DNA of 64,000 nucleotides from contig CACKBA010000003.1 of assembly GCA_902598295.1 (NCBI GenBank), positions 24,544 through 88,543 of the forward strand, in the 5' to 3' direction. Under the pieces are notes generated by a model. The model was not told the DNA's origin. It did not search any database and worked only from the letters and a program-made list of their open reading frames with translations. Positions 39,838-49,309 of the stretch are shown here, in pieces. Source of the DNA: an uncultured Bacteroidota bacterium. GTDB lineage: Bacteria > Bacteroidota > Bacteroidia > Flavobacteriales > Flavobacteriaceae. Both the position numbers and the translations under genes were made by a program. Within the stretch, counting starts at the first letter, position 1, and every line of letters starts with the position of its first letter.

Positions 39838-39838
39838 T

Positions 39839-40528
39839 TTAGGATAGAGTAGAGGTTCCACCGTCAACACCAATAATTTGTCCAGTCATCCAACTTGATT
39901 TTTCAGACAAAAGGAATTTGATAATATCAGCTATATCACTTGCTTGACCGATTCTTTTTAGTGGGTGTTTTTCAGCAGACTTTTCAACTTTAAGCTCATT
40001 ATTGAGAAATCGATTAGCTAAGGGTGTATCAACTATTGAAGGTGCTACTGCGTTTACTCTAACTTTTGGAGCATACTCAGCAGCCAATGATTTTGTCAAA
40101 CCTTCAATTGCACCTTTAGAAGCCGCAACGCTACTATGGAAGGGCATTCCCCTTTGTACGGCAACTGTACTCATTAAAACGACACTACTAGATGTTGAGT
40201 TTGTCAATTTGGGCATGACATCCTTCAGGACTTTTATTAAAGAAATTAAGTTTATTTCTAAGTCATCTCTAAAAGCTTCAATTGACAGACCTTTAAATGG
40301 TCTTAAATTTATGCTACCCGGGAGATAGACAAACCCATGTAACTCATCAGGAAGAAGTGATGTGTCAATGGTATCATTCAATGCATCAAATTTGATAAAA
40401 TTTGCGTTTTCGGAATTTAAATTTTCGTTAGTCCTACATGCTGTATAAACATTAAAATTTTCATTGAGTTTTTTTACCAATGATAGTCCAATTCCATAGG
40501 ATCCTCCAATTAATAATATATTCTTCAT
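39839..40528 (-). CDS. SDR family oxidoreductase
   Basis: GGSYGIGLSLVKKL; S-Y/S..K-type active site region; C-terminal TGQIIGVDGGTSTLS. Confidence 0.9.
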   Translation of the reverse strand: MKNILLIGGSYGIGLSLVKKLNENFNVYTACRTNENLNSENANFIKFDALNDTIDTSLLPDELHGFVYLPGSINLRPFKGLSIEAFRDDLEINLISLIKVLKDVMPKLTNSTSSSVVLMSTVAVQRGMPFHSSVAASKGAIEGLTKSLAAEYAPKVRVNAVAPSIVDTPLANRFLNNELKVEKSAEKHPLKRIGQASDIADIIKFLLSEKSSWMTGQIIGVDGGTSTLS

Positions 40529-40989
40529 TTTAGTTCACCAAATATTTCGTTTAACTTTTTTCTTCTGTATTCAAAAATGTGGCCAAGTTTATTTTTAATT
40601 ATTAAATAATTCATCATGTAACCGATGAAGCCAAGAGGGATTTTATAATGAATTATATCTTCCATTTCAATTCCTCCTTCAACCTCTTTTATAAAATGTT
40701 TATGGTGCCAGAGAGAGTATGGTCCAAACCTTTGTTCATCAACAAAAAACTTTTTATCGACCACGTGAGTAATTTCAGTAACCCATTTTAAAGGAATGTT
40801 AAGCAAAGGAGTTACAGTATATTGAATTATTTGACCAGGGTAAATTTTTTTATAATCACAGTCAGTAATATTGAAATTCATCGTGTTTGGTGTAATTTCT
40901 TTTAAATTTTTTGGATTTGAAAGAAAATCCCAAGCGACTTGAATTGTAATTGGAAGTTTTTGTTTGGTATGAAGTTTAAAAATTTTCAT
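40525..40989 (-). CDS. SRPBCC family protein
   Basis: MKIFKLHTKQKLPITIQVAWDFLSNPKNLKEITP; ORF-track start 41133 runs antisense through DUF2911 gene and was shortened. Confidence 0.85.
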   Translation of the reverse strand: MKIFKLHTKQKLPITIQVAWDFLSNPKNLKEITPNTMNFNITDCDYKKIYPGQIIQYTVTPLLNIPLKWVTEITHVVDKKFFVDEQRFGPYSLWHHKHFIKEVEGGIEMEDIIHYKIPLGFIGYMMNYLIIKNKLGHIFEYRRKKLNEIFGELK

Positions 40990-41014
40990 AATATTGGGTA
41001 TATAAACAAAAGTC

Positions 41015-41860
41015 ATGCAAAAATTATTTTTTTTATTATCAATATTTCTAAGCACTGCTACATTAAGTGCACAATTAAAGTCACCAGTTGCCAGTCCAAG
41101 AGCAAAGCTTAGCCAAAATATAGGTTTGGTCAATGTTGCTGTAGATTATTCAAGACCTTCAAAGAAGGGGAGAATAATTTTTGGAAGTTTAGTCCCTTAT
41201 AATAAAATTTGGAGAACAGGAGCCAATCAAGCCACAACATTTAGCGTATCCGATGACATCAAGATAAATAATCAACTAGTGCCTAAGGGTGAATATCATA
41301 TTTATTCTGTTCCAAGGGAAAAAAGATTGGATTTAATAGTTTACAAAAAAACTGATAATTGGGGTTCTTTAAAAGAATTTGATGAAAGTTTAATTGTCGC
41401 GAGAGTGGTGTCAGATTTTATAGAACTCCCATTTTCTGTTGAAACATTTGAAATATCTTTTGATAATATCAGTAATAACGGATCAACCTTAAATTTGATC
41501 TGGGACAACATGCTGGCTATATACTATATTGATGCTTTGACAAAGGACAAAATGGTTAATAATATTAAAAATACTTTATCTAAAAACCCCAAGCCTAGTG
41601 ATTATCAAAAAGCTGCATTATATTATTACGAAGAGGGTTTAGACAAGGAAAAGGCTTATGAGTGGATTAATCTAGCTTTTGAAAGTTATAAGGAACCAAA
41701 ATATTGGCAACTCAGAGTTAAAGCATTAGTTTATAATTACTACGGGAAGAAGAGAGAAGCTTTAAAAATTGCTAAGCAAGGATTAAAGCAAGCCAAAAAA
41801 TCAGATGCTCCAGATGGTTTGAATACATTGAGCTTATTGGTTGATAGGCTTTCTAAATAA
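41015..41860 (+). CDS. DUF2911 domain secreted protein
   Basis: Signal peptide; SPRAKLSQNIGLVNVAVDYSRPSKKGRIIFGSLVPYNKIWRTGANQAT. Confidence 0.88.
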   Translation: MQKLFFLLSIFLSTATLSAQLKSPVASPRAKLSQNIGLVNVAVDYSRPSKKGRIIFGSLVPYNKIWRTGANQATTFSVSDDIKINNQLVPKGEYHIYSVPREKRLDLIVYKKTDNWGSLKEFDESLIVARVVSDFIELPFSVETFEISFDNISNNGSTLNLIWDNMLAIYYIDALTKDKMVNNIKNTLSKNPKPSDYQKAALYYYEEGLDKEKAYEWINLAFESYKEPKYWQLRVKALVYNYYGKKREALKIAKQGLKQAKKSDAPDGLNTLSLLVDRLSK

Positions 41861-43510
41861 TGTAAGATTAAAAATTGTTGATAATATTATGGTATTAACA
41901 GCACCGATAAAATTCAACCACAAATATCCAATATCTGTATTAAAATAAATACCAAAAATTATTGCTTGTGAAATGCATGCTGCATAAAAAATTGAATTTC
42001 CACCAACCTTTTTAAAAAAGAAAGCTACTAGAAATATCCCCAAAACAGTACCGTAGAAAATTGAACCTATAATGTTGACAAGTTGAATCAAATTTTCAAA
42101 TAATGTCCCAAAACTTGCGAAACTTATTGCTATTAATCCCCAGACTAGAGTGAAAAATTTTGATGCCATCAAATAATGATGTTCACTTTTACTTTCTTTG
42201 TGATTTCTCTTGTAAAGGTCAATTGTTGTCGTTGCAGCCAATGCGTTAATTTCGGAGGCTGTTGAAGACATTGCTGCACAAATTATAACAGCAATTAAAA
42301 GACCAATAATACCTTTTGGTAGATTGTTTAGTATGTAGTGAAGGAAGACATAGTCTTTATCTAAAACCTCAATTTTTGGATTTTCACTTTTAATTTCACT
42401 ATAAATTTGAGTTTTTATTTTCCTTTCTTCGGAATGGATTTTAGTGATTAGATTTTTATCAAGCCTTGATTTTTTGATATAATCATTCAAAATATCTTTT
42501 TTTTGATCTTGAATTTTTGAATATTTTTCAAGGTAGGTGTTGTAATTAGTATTATTAGATTTCTCAATGTAATTTGTTACTTGTGGATTGAAATTTATGG
42601 GTGCTGAATTAAACTCATAAAAAACAAATACCATAACTCCCAGTAAAAGAATAAAAAATTGCATCGGAATTTTAAAAATTCCATTAAAAATCAATCCTTG
42701 TCTTATTTCTTTAATTGATTTCCCAGAGATATATCTTTGAACTTGGCTTTGATCGGTTCCAAAATAAGAAAGGGCTAAGAATAAACCACCTGTAATTCCA
42801 CTCCAAAAGGTATATCTGCTTTCATAATCAAGTGAAAAGTCCAAAATATTCAGTTTATTACTTGCACGAGAATAATCCAAAAATTTATCCACACTAAAGT
42901 TTTCAGGGTAACTTCCTATCAAAATGAAAAAAACAAAAAATAATCCTAAAAATATTACAAACATTTGTTGTTTTTGAGTCACATTAACAGCTTTTGTTCC
43001 ACCTGCTATTGTATAGATTATCACAAGAAAACCTATTATTACATTTAAAATTTTTAAATCAATATTTAAGAGTGTAGATAGAATAATAGATGGGGCAAAA
43101 ATTGTTATTCCTGCTGCAAGACCTCTTTGAATCAAAAATAACATGGCACCCAAAACCCTAGTTTTCCTATCAAATCTTTTTTCTAAGAATTCATAAGCCG
43201 TATAAACCTTTAATTTGTGATAAAGAGGGACAAAAAATACACATATGATAATCATGGCCAAGGGTAATCCAAAATAGAATTGAATAAACCCCATACCATC
43301 ATTATAAGCTTGTCCTGGAGTTGATAAAAAAGTAATCGCACTTGCTTGGGTTGCCATGACAGACAAACCAATTGTAAACCAGCCTGTGGAGTTGTTTGCC
43401 TTTAAAAATGACTGAATATTACTATTCTTTTTGGTCTTGTAAGATCCATAGATAACGATTGTTAATAAAGTTACAATTAAAACTGTCCAATCGACTAATC
43501 CCATAATCAC
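41834..43510 (-). CDS. sodium:solute symporter (SSS family)
   Basis: 558 aa, about 13 TM; STPGQAYNDGMGFIQFYFGLPLAM. Confidence 0.92.
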   Translation of the reverse strand: MIMGLVDWTVLIVTLLTIVIYGSYKTKKNSNIQSFLKANNSTGWFTIGLSVMATQASAITFLSTPGQAYNDGMGFIQFYFGLPLAMIIICVFFVPLYHKLKVYTAYEFLEKRFDRKTRVLGAMLFLIQRGLAAGITIFAPSIILSTLLNIDLKILNVIIGFLVIIYTIAGGTKAVNVTQKQQMFVIFLGLFFVFFILIGSYPENFSVDKFLDYSRASNKLNILDFSLDYESRYTFWSGITGGLFLALSYFGTDQSQVQRYISGKSIKEIRQGLIFNGIFKIPMQFFILLLGVMVFVFYEFNSAPINFNPQVTNYIEKSNNTNYNTYLEKYSKIQDQKKDILNDYIKKSRLDKNLITKIHSEERKIKTQIYSEIKSENPKIEVLDKDYVFLHYILNNLPKGIIGLLIAVIICAAMSSTASEINALAATTTIDLYKRNHKESKSEHHYLMASKFFTLVWGLIAISFASFGTLFENLIQLVNIIGSIFYGTVLGIFLVAFFFKKVGGNSIFYAACISQAIIFGIYFNTDIGYLWLNFIGAVNTIILSTIFNLTLFRKPINQ

Positions 43511-43586
43511 ATAAGGGATAAAAAAAATAAAATATAGAAGAAATTAACGACTAATAAAATAGAATATTCTTTCTTCCAATTGTACA

Positions 43587-44108
43587 TCAAATATTTTTTT
43601 GATTATTTTCTACTTTCCAATCACCATTTAATCTAAGAACTTGTTCAATCACATCTCTGACACATCCATCACCACCTTTTTTGGCTGAGATATAATCAAC
43701 AACTTCTTTAACCTCAGGACATGCGTCGGCCGGACAAGTAGAAAGACCAACATCTTTTAAAATATGAATGTCTGGTAGGTCATCACCCATAAAAAGAGTT
43801 TCCTTAACACTTAAATTATTTTTTGATAAAAAATTGTCAAAAACTTCTTTCTTGTCATCAACTCCTAAAAAAATATCCTTAACACCAAGTCTTGAAAGTC
43901 TTTTTCTAACTCCTTCATTATTTCCACCGCTTATTACACAAATATTGTATCCTATGTCTGTTGCAAATTTAACTGCAATACCATCTTTGGTATTAAAGAC
44001 TCTCATTTCATTACCTTCTGAATCAACAATTATTGATCCATCAGTAAAAACTCCGTCTACATCAAAAATAAAGTTTTTGATATTGATTAATTTTTTCTTA
44101 TAAATCAT
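43587..44108 (-). CDS. kdsC: KdsC-like HAD phosphatase
   Basis: FDVDGVFTDGSI, NTKDGIAVKF, MGDDLPDIHILKDVGLSTCPADA. Confidence 0.88.
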   Translation of the reverse strand: MIYKKKLINIKNFIFDVDGVFTDGSIIVDSEGNEMRVFNTKDGIAVKFATDIGYNICVISGGNNEGVRKRLSRLGVKDIFLGVDDKKEVFDNFLSKNNLSVKETLFMGDDLPDIHILKDVGLSTCPADACPEVKEVVDYISAKKGGDGCVRDVIEQVLRLNGDWKVENNQKNI

Positions 44109-44853
44109 TTCTTCTGATACTTTTTGTTATGATTTTATACAAATTTAGGTAATTAGATTTTTTTAAAATTTCTTCATGTTTTTTTAATGTTTTTACATCG
44201 TTTCTGACTGCGGGTCCAGTCTGAGACTCCTTTGATTTGTTACTCTGAAATTTTTTAAAAGTTTCGTTTGCAATTGGGATGAAAAATTTTTTCTCAAGTT
44301 TGAATTTATTTACTAATTCATCAGTCAACGAAAGAATGTGATTTGTAAAATTATTTGCAAATGAAGCAGCCAAATGGTAATGAAGCCTTTTTTTTGAGTC
44401 AACTTCTTCAAATTCTACTTCCAGTATTCGACATAACTCTTTTAATTTTTCTAAACTTTTTTGAGAATTACCCTCTATAAGTATTGGAGTTTTAGTAAAA
44501 TCTATTTTTTTATTAAAGCTGAATGTTTGTAATGGATAAAATACACCAAAGTTTAAATGATTAGACAAAGCGTCTTTTCCTTTAGTTCCTGATGAATGTA
44601 AAATCATACCATTTTTTGTTTTTATCTTTTTGCTTATTTCTTCAATTGAGTCATCATTGGTTAATATAAAATAAAAATCAGCTTCACTGAGACTACCAAT
44701 TTTGTTAGTGAATTTTATTTTCTTATTAAATAATTTAATGTTTTTGTTGTTTCGTGAGTATATTTCATTTAATCTAAGTTCTTTATTGCTAATAAACGCT
44801 TCACTAAGATTATATGAGAGTTTTCCAGAACCAATTATAGAAATTGTAATCAT
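44098..44853 (-). CDS. Rossmann-like / DUF2520 domain protein
   Basis: IIGSGKLSYNLSEAF; HSSGTKGKDAL; HYHLAASFANNFTNHIL. Confidence 0.85.
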   Translation of the reverse strand: MITISIIGSGKLSYNLSEAFISNKELRLNEIYSRNNKNIKLFNKKIKFTNKIGSLSEADFYFILTNDDSIEEISKKIKTKNGMILHSSGTKGKDALSNHLNFGVFYPLQTFSFNKKIDFTKTPILIEGNSQKSLEKLKELCRILEVEFEEVDSKKRLHYHLAASFANNFTNHILSLTDELVNKFKLEKKFFIPIANETFKKFQSNKSKESQTGPAVRNDVKTLKKHEEILKKSNYLNLYKIITKSIRRNDL

Positions 44854-44895
44854 AATAATAGCATAATTTACAATAAATGATTTGAATGTTTTTAT

Positions 44896-44903
44896 TAGGT
44901 TTG
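44896..44903 (+). promoter_or_regulatory. TAnnTTTG -7 box (TAGGTTTG) of ndk
   Basis: Exact match 12 nt before ATG 44916. Confidence 0.45.
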
Positions 44904-44915
44904 CAAAAAAAAATT

Positions 44916-45317
44916 ATGAATAATAAAACTTTTATGATGATCAAACCTGATGCAGTTGAAAGAGGGTTAACAGGAAAAATATTAGGCGATATTACAGACG
45001 CAGGTTTTAAAATTATTGAATTAAAAATGGTGAAACTGAGTTTAAATGATGCAAAAAGATTTTATAAAATTCATGAGAATAGACCTTTTTTTGATGATTT
45101 AACGACATATATGAGTAGAAGTCCCATTGTTGCTGCTGTTTTATCAAAGGACAATGCTGTCGATGAATTTAGAAAATTAATTGGCAGTACTGATCCAACT
45201 GATGCTGAGGAAGGAACTATTAGAAAAAAATATGCATTGTCTAAAGGTGAAAATTCAGTTCATGGATCAGATAGTAATGAAAATGCTGAAATTGAATCAA
45301 ATTTTCATTTTTCATAA
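44916..45317 (+). CDS. ndk: nucleoside diphosphate kinase
   Basis: [35 protein letters not shown]. Confidence 0.96.
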   Translation: MNNKTFMMIKPDAVERGLTGKILGDITDAGFKIIELKMVKLSLNDAKRFYKIHENRPFFDDLTTYMSRSPIVAAVLSKDNAVDEFRKLIGSTDPTDAEEGTIRKKYALSKGENSVHGSDSNENAEIESNFHFS

Positions 45318-45319
45318 CT

Positions 45320-45613
45320 CTACAATAGAACTATTTTTTCAATAATATCTTGTTTCAGCTCAGAATTAATTAATTCGATAATTTTATTCTTAGAATAAGA
45401 AATTTCATCCTTAAGTATAGGATTTGAAACCTTAATGTAAAGAGTATTTCTTTTTAAGTAAATGTCTTTAGTATATTTTGAAAACTGTTTCCCGGCTGTT
45501 TTTTTCCATGCGATACCAACTTTTGAATTGAAAACACCCTGACTTATTTGCTTTTGGTTAAAAAAACTATTTAAAATTTCCTTAACGCTATTTGTTTCAT
45601 AGTTTCTCTTCAT
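45320..45613 (-). CDS. DUF721 family protein
   Basis: 97 aa adjacent to recF; DUF721-like pattern. Confidence 0.8.
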   Translation of the reverse strand: MKRNYETNSVKEILNSFFNQKQISQGVFNSKVGIAWKKTAGKQFSKYTKDIYLKRNTLYIKVSNPILKDEISYSKNKIIELINSELKQDIIEKIVLL

Positions 45614-46698
45614 ATTTCAAAAATTTCAGAGGAGTTTTTCAAACTTCTTATAACTTTTTCAATTCTAGGTTTATCAGTGTCAGAGACAAATAATTGACCA
45701 AATTCTGAGGAATTAACCAAATCAACAATATTTTTTACTCTGTGAATATCAAGTTTATCAAATATATCATCCATTAAAAGAATCGGGGCGAGGTCGTTAC
45801 TATTTTTTAGAAATTCAAATTCAGCAAATCTTAGTGAAATCAAAAAAGATTTTTGTTGACCTTGACTACCAAATCTTTTAATTGAATTATTATCAATCTT
45901 GAATATCAAATCATCTTTATGAATACCACATGAAGTAAATTGTAAAATCATATCTTTTTGAAAAGATTTTTCCAATAGGTCACCGATTTCATTCTCATTA
46001 AGATCGCTTTTATATTGTAATGTTACTTTTTCATTTTTGCCTGAAATATTATTGTATTTATCAATCACCAACGGAACAAATTCACTTACAAAATTTTTTC
46101 TGCATTCGTGAATTGGTTTGGAGAGTTTAACTATTTGGTCATTGTAAACTAAAATACTATCCATATCAATTTTGGCAGATTTATTAAAATATTTCAAAAT
46201 TTTATTTCTTTGTTTTATTAGTTTTCCGTGGGTTATTATGTTCTGAAGATAGTTTTTATCATAAGTTGATATGATACTGTCCATAAATTTTCTTCTTTCA
46301 GAACTTCCTTCAATAATTAAATTTGTATCGTAAGGAGATATTAATACAACAGGTATTAATCCAAAATGATCAGATAGTTTTTTATATATCTTTTCATTTC
46401 TCTTTAAAACTTTTGTTTCATTTCTTTTTAAGCTACACGTTATATTCTCCTTCTTATTATTTATTGAAAACAAACCGTCTAAAAGCATAAACTCTGACTC
46501 ATGGTTTATATTGTTTTCATTGGAAATCGAAAAAGAGCTTTTACCTATTGCCAAGTGATATATAGAATCTAAAATATTTGTTTTACCAACTCCGTTATTT
46601 CCTACAAAGCAGTTGATTTTATTGTCAAAATTGAATGTTTTATCTAAAATATTCTTGTAGTTTAAAATTGAAATTTTATTAATTAACAAACCTGACAT
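45610..46698 (-). CDS. recF: DNA replication/repair protein RecF
   Basis: GNNGVGKTNILDSIYHLAIGKS; LLMDDIFDKLD. Confidence 0.94.
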   Translation of the reverse strand: MSGLLINKISILNYKNILDKTFNFDNKINCFVGNNGVGKTNILDSIYHLAIGKSSFSISNENNINHESEFMLLDGLFSINNKKENITCSLKRNETKVLKRNEKIYKKLSDHFGLIPVVLISPYDTNLIIEGSSERRKFMDSIISTYDKNYLQNIITHGKLIKQRNKILKYFNKSAKIDMDSILVYNDQIVKLSKPIHECRKNFVSEFVPLVIDKYNNISGKNEKVTLQYKSDLNENEIGDLLEKSFQKDMILQFTSCGIHKDDLIFKIDNNSIKRFGSQGQQKSFLISLRFAEFEFLKNSNDLAPILLMDDIFDKLDIHRVKNIVDLVNSSEFGQLFVSDTDKPRIEKVIRSLKNSSEIFEI

Positions 46699-46768
46699 TA
46701 AATTTAATTTACTCTGAAAATTATAAAAAATAATTAACTAATTATCATGCATCATTTAAATAAAATTA

Positions 46769-46776
46769 TATTTTTG
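46769..46776 (+). promoter_or_regulatory. TAnnTTTG -7 box (TATTTTTG), 8 nt before TPR gene
   Basis: Exact match. Confidence 0.45.
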
Positions 46777-46784
46777 CCACACGA

Positions 46785-47531
46785 ATGGCAACATATAAAA
46801 AGAAATCAAACAAATTAAGAAAAAGTCGAGTTTCCAGCGAAAATAGCTCAACAAAAAAAGTTTTTGATACACTTGATGTAAGCGCCAGTAAATCGGAATT
46901 TATAATTAGTAAATACCAAAACTATTTCCTTTATGGTGTTTTAGGACTTTTAGTCCTATTTGCTCTCTACTTTACGTACGACAGATATGTTATTCAACCC
47001 AAAATTAATGAATCAAATACTGAAATATTTACCGCTCAAAAGTACTTTGACATGGCTTTAAATACCACAACTGATAAGGATTCACTCTACAAACTTGCAC
47101 TCAATGGCGCAGATGGAAAATTTGGTTTTCTAGATATTATTGATAATTACAAGGGTACTCCAGCAGCAAATATTTCATATTACTCATCTGGTATGGCATA
47201 TTATCAACTAAAAAAATATGATTTAGCTATTGAGTATCTAAATCAATTTTCATCCAAAGATGATGTTCTAAATTCTTTGTCTCTATCAACAATTGGTGAT
47301 TCTTTTGTTCAAATTAACCAATTTGACGATGCACTCAGTTATTATGAAAAAGCTATAAGAGTATCATCTAATAGTTTTACAAAACCAATTATTTTACTTA
47401 AGGCTGGTGATGTGGCAATTAAAACAGGTAACAATAATAAAGCCTTAAAATTTTTCACATCTATAAAAGAAGATTTTCCAAAATCTGCTGAAGCAGATTT
47501 GATAGACATTAAAATTGAGCAACTAAAATAA
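46785..47531 (+). CDS. membrane-anchored tetratricopeptide repeat protein
   Basis: One TM (YFLYGVLGLLVLFALYFTY) then TPR repeats; upstream of ribH. Confidence 0.85.
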   Translation: MATYKKKSNKLRKSRVSSENSSTKKVFDTLDVSASKSEFIISKYQNYFLYGVLGLLVLFALYFTYDRYVIQPKINESNTEIFTAQKYFDMALNTTTDKDSLYKLALNGADGKFGFLDIIDNYKGTPAANISYYSSGMAYYQLKKYDLAIEYLNQFSSKDDVLNSLSLSTIGDSFVQINQFDDALSYYEKAIRVSSNSFTKPIILLKAGDVAIKTGNNNKALKFFTSIKEDFPKSAEADLIDIKIEQLK

Positions 47532-48031
47532 TGTCTAGTAATTATAAGCCTGATTTAGATTTAGAAAAATTAAAATCTGCCGTCAATCTTGGCTCCGTAG
47601 GGAATCGTTATCCGAACAAAAAGTTTGCGATTATATGCTCGGAGTGGAATACAGAAATAATTAATAGATTACTTGATGGTGCTTATCGTTTTTTTGAGGG
47701 AATTGGTATTAAAAGTGATGATATTTTTGAATTGAAAGTACCAGGAAGTTATGAATTAATATATGGTTGTTCCAAAATCCAATCACTGGAAAAATACGAT
47801 GCTATATTGGCGATTGGAAGTATTATAAAAGGTGAAACTTCTCATTATAAATATATTGCTCAATCAGTTTTTGATGGTATTAAAGATTTAAACAATAATG
47901 GTAAATCTCCTATTATATTATGTCTACTCACTGATGATAACTACCAGCAGGCTTTGGATAGGAGTGGGGGAAAATATGGAAATAAAGGATATGATTGTGC
48001 AGCTGCGGCAGTCAAAATGAGTATTATTTAA
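47531..48031 (+). CDS. ribH: 6,7-dimethyl-8-ribityllumazine synthase
   Basis: FAIICSEWNTEIINRLLDGA; VPGSYELIYG; GSIIKGETSHYKYIA. Confidence 0.95.
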   Translation: MSSNYKPDLDLEKLKSAVNLGSVGNRYPNKKFAIICSEWNTEIINRLLDGAYRFFEGIGIKSDDIFELKVPGSYELIYGCSKIQSLEKYDAILAIGSIIKGETSHYKYIAQSVFDGIKDLNNNGKSPIILCLLTDDNYQQALDRSGGKYGNKGYDCAAAAVKMSII

Positions 48032-48470
48032 AATACTTAAAGGGAACTATTAGCATTCCAAAACATTCACCCCCAGTTTTGTGGATATTTTTGTGATGCA
48101 TTTTGTGTGCTCTCCTAATTCCTTTTGCATACCAGTTGTTAGCATTTCTAAATATCTTGAATCTTCTGTGAATAAATATATCGTGTACTATAAAATAAGT
48201 CAGTCCATAAAGGGCAATTCCAATAGCTATTGGTAACCCATAAACAAATCCTAATTGTGCCCATGAAAGAACAAATCCCATACTAATAACAGCATAAAAA
48301 ATGAAGAAAAAATCATTTTTTTCAAACCAGGTGTCATGGTTTTTAACATGGTGATCTTTATGGAGATACCAAAGAAATCCATGCATAATATATTTATGAC
48401 TGAACCAAGCCATGAATTCCATAAAACAAAATGTTCCTATTAATGATAATATCCAAAGAAATGTTTCCAT
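48024..48470 (-). CDS. crtZ: beta-carotene hydroxylase (fatty acid hydroxylase family)
   Basis: 148 aa; HKYIMHG, HKDHHVKNH, HDIFIHRRF, HKMHHKNIH histidine boxes. Confidence 0.9.
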   Translation of the reverse strand: METFLWILSLIGTFCFMEFMAWFSHKYIMHGFLWYLHKDHHVKNHDTWFEKNDFFFIFYAVISMGFVLSWAQLGFVYGLPIAIGIALYGLTYFIVHDIFIHRRFKIFRNANNWYAKGIRRAHKMHHKNIHKTGGECFGMLIVPFKYFK

Positions 48471-49309
48471 TATAAAATGTTTAATCTGTATCTAACATAT
48501 GACCGAGCTAAAACATCTACTTTTTGGTAATTAGGAACTCTAACTCTTTTATTCTTAATTACTGATGTTGATGTTTTATCCAATTTTTTTAACAACCTTT
48601 TGTAATATTTATAAGCAGCATAAACACCAAATTTTGAGTTATTTGGAAGCATATATATACCTTTTAATGCCACCGCGAAATCTTGTTTTATCTCATTTAG
48701 AATTTTTTTCTTTTCTAGATCATCGAATGACTTGTTAACAAGATTGGGGAAATATGTTCTTTTTAATTCTTTTAAATCGTCTTTGTAATCTCTTAAAAAA
48801 TTAACTTTTTGAAAAGCCGATCCAAGTGATATTGCATATGGTTTAAGTTGATTATACATACTAGAATCGCCTTGTACAAAAACTTTAAGACACATCAATC
48901 CAACAACATCTGCTGACCCATATATGTAACTTTTATAATCTTCATAGTTGGCATATTCTTTTTTTTCCAAATCAAGACGCATGCTACTCAAAAATGAATC
49001 AATTAGATGTTTATCAATATTGTGTTTTTTTACAGTTTTTTGAAATGAGTTTAATATAGGGTTTAAACTTATGTTGTTATTTAAAGAATATTCGAGTTCA
49101 TCTATGAATCTGTTCAGAAGTGTTTCTTTATCATAATTATGAAAAGTATCAACAATTTCATCAGCAAATCTTACAAAACCATAAATATTGTAAATATCTT
49201 CTCTAATATTTTTGGATAGCATTCTGGTGGCCAAACTGAAGGAAGTGCTGTACGTTTTGGTTACGTTTCTAGAGCAGTCAGCACATACTTTATCAAATAG
49301 TTCCTTCAT
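48470..49309 (-). CDS. crtB: phytoene synthase
   Basis: TYSTSFSLATRML; YGFVRFADEIVD; KVNFLRDYKDDLKELKRTYFP. Confidence 0.94.
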   Translation of the reverse strand: MKELFDKVCADCSRNVTKTYSTSFSLATRMLSKNIREDIYNIYGFVRFADEIVDTFHNYDKETLLNRFIDELEYSLNNNISLNPILNSFQKTVKKHNIDKHLIDSFLSSMRLDLEKKEYANYEDYKSYIYGSADVVGLMCLKVFVQGDSSMYNQLKPYAISLGSAFQKVNFLRDYKDDLKELKRTYFPNLVNKSFDDLEKKKILNEIKQDFAVALKGIYMLPNNSKFGVYAAYKYYKRLLKKLDKTSTSVIKNKRVRVPNYQKVDVLARSYVRYRLNIL

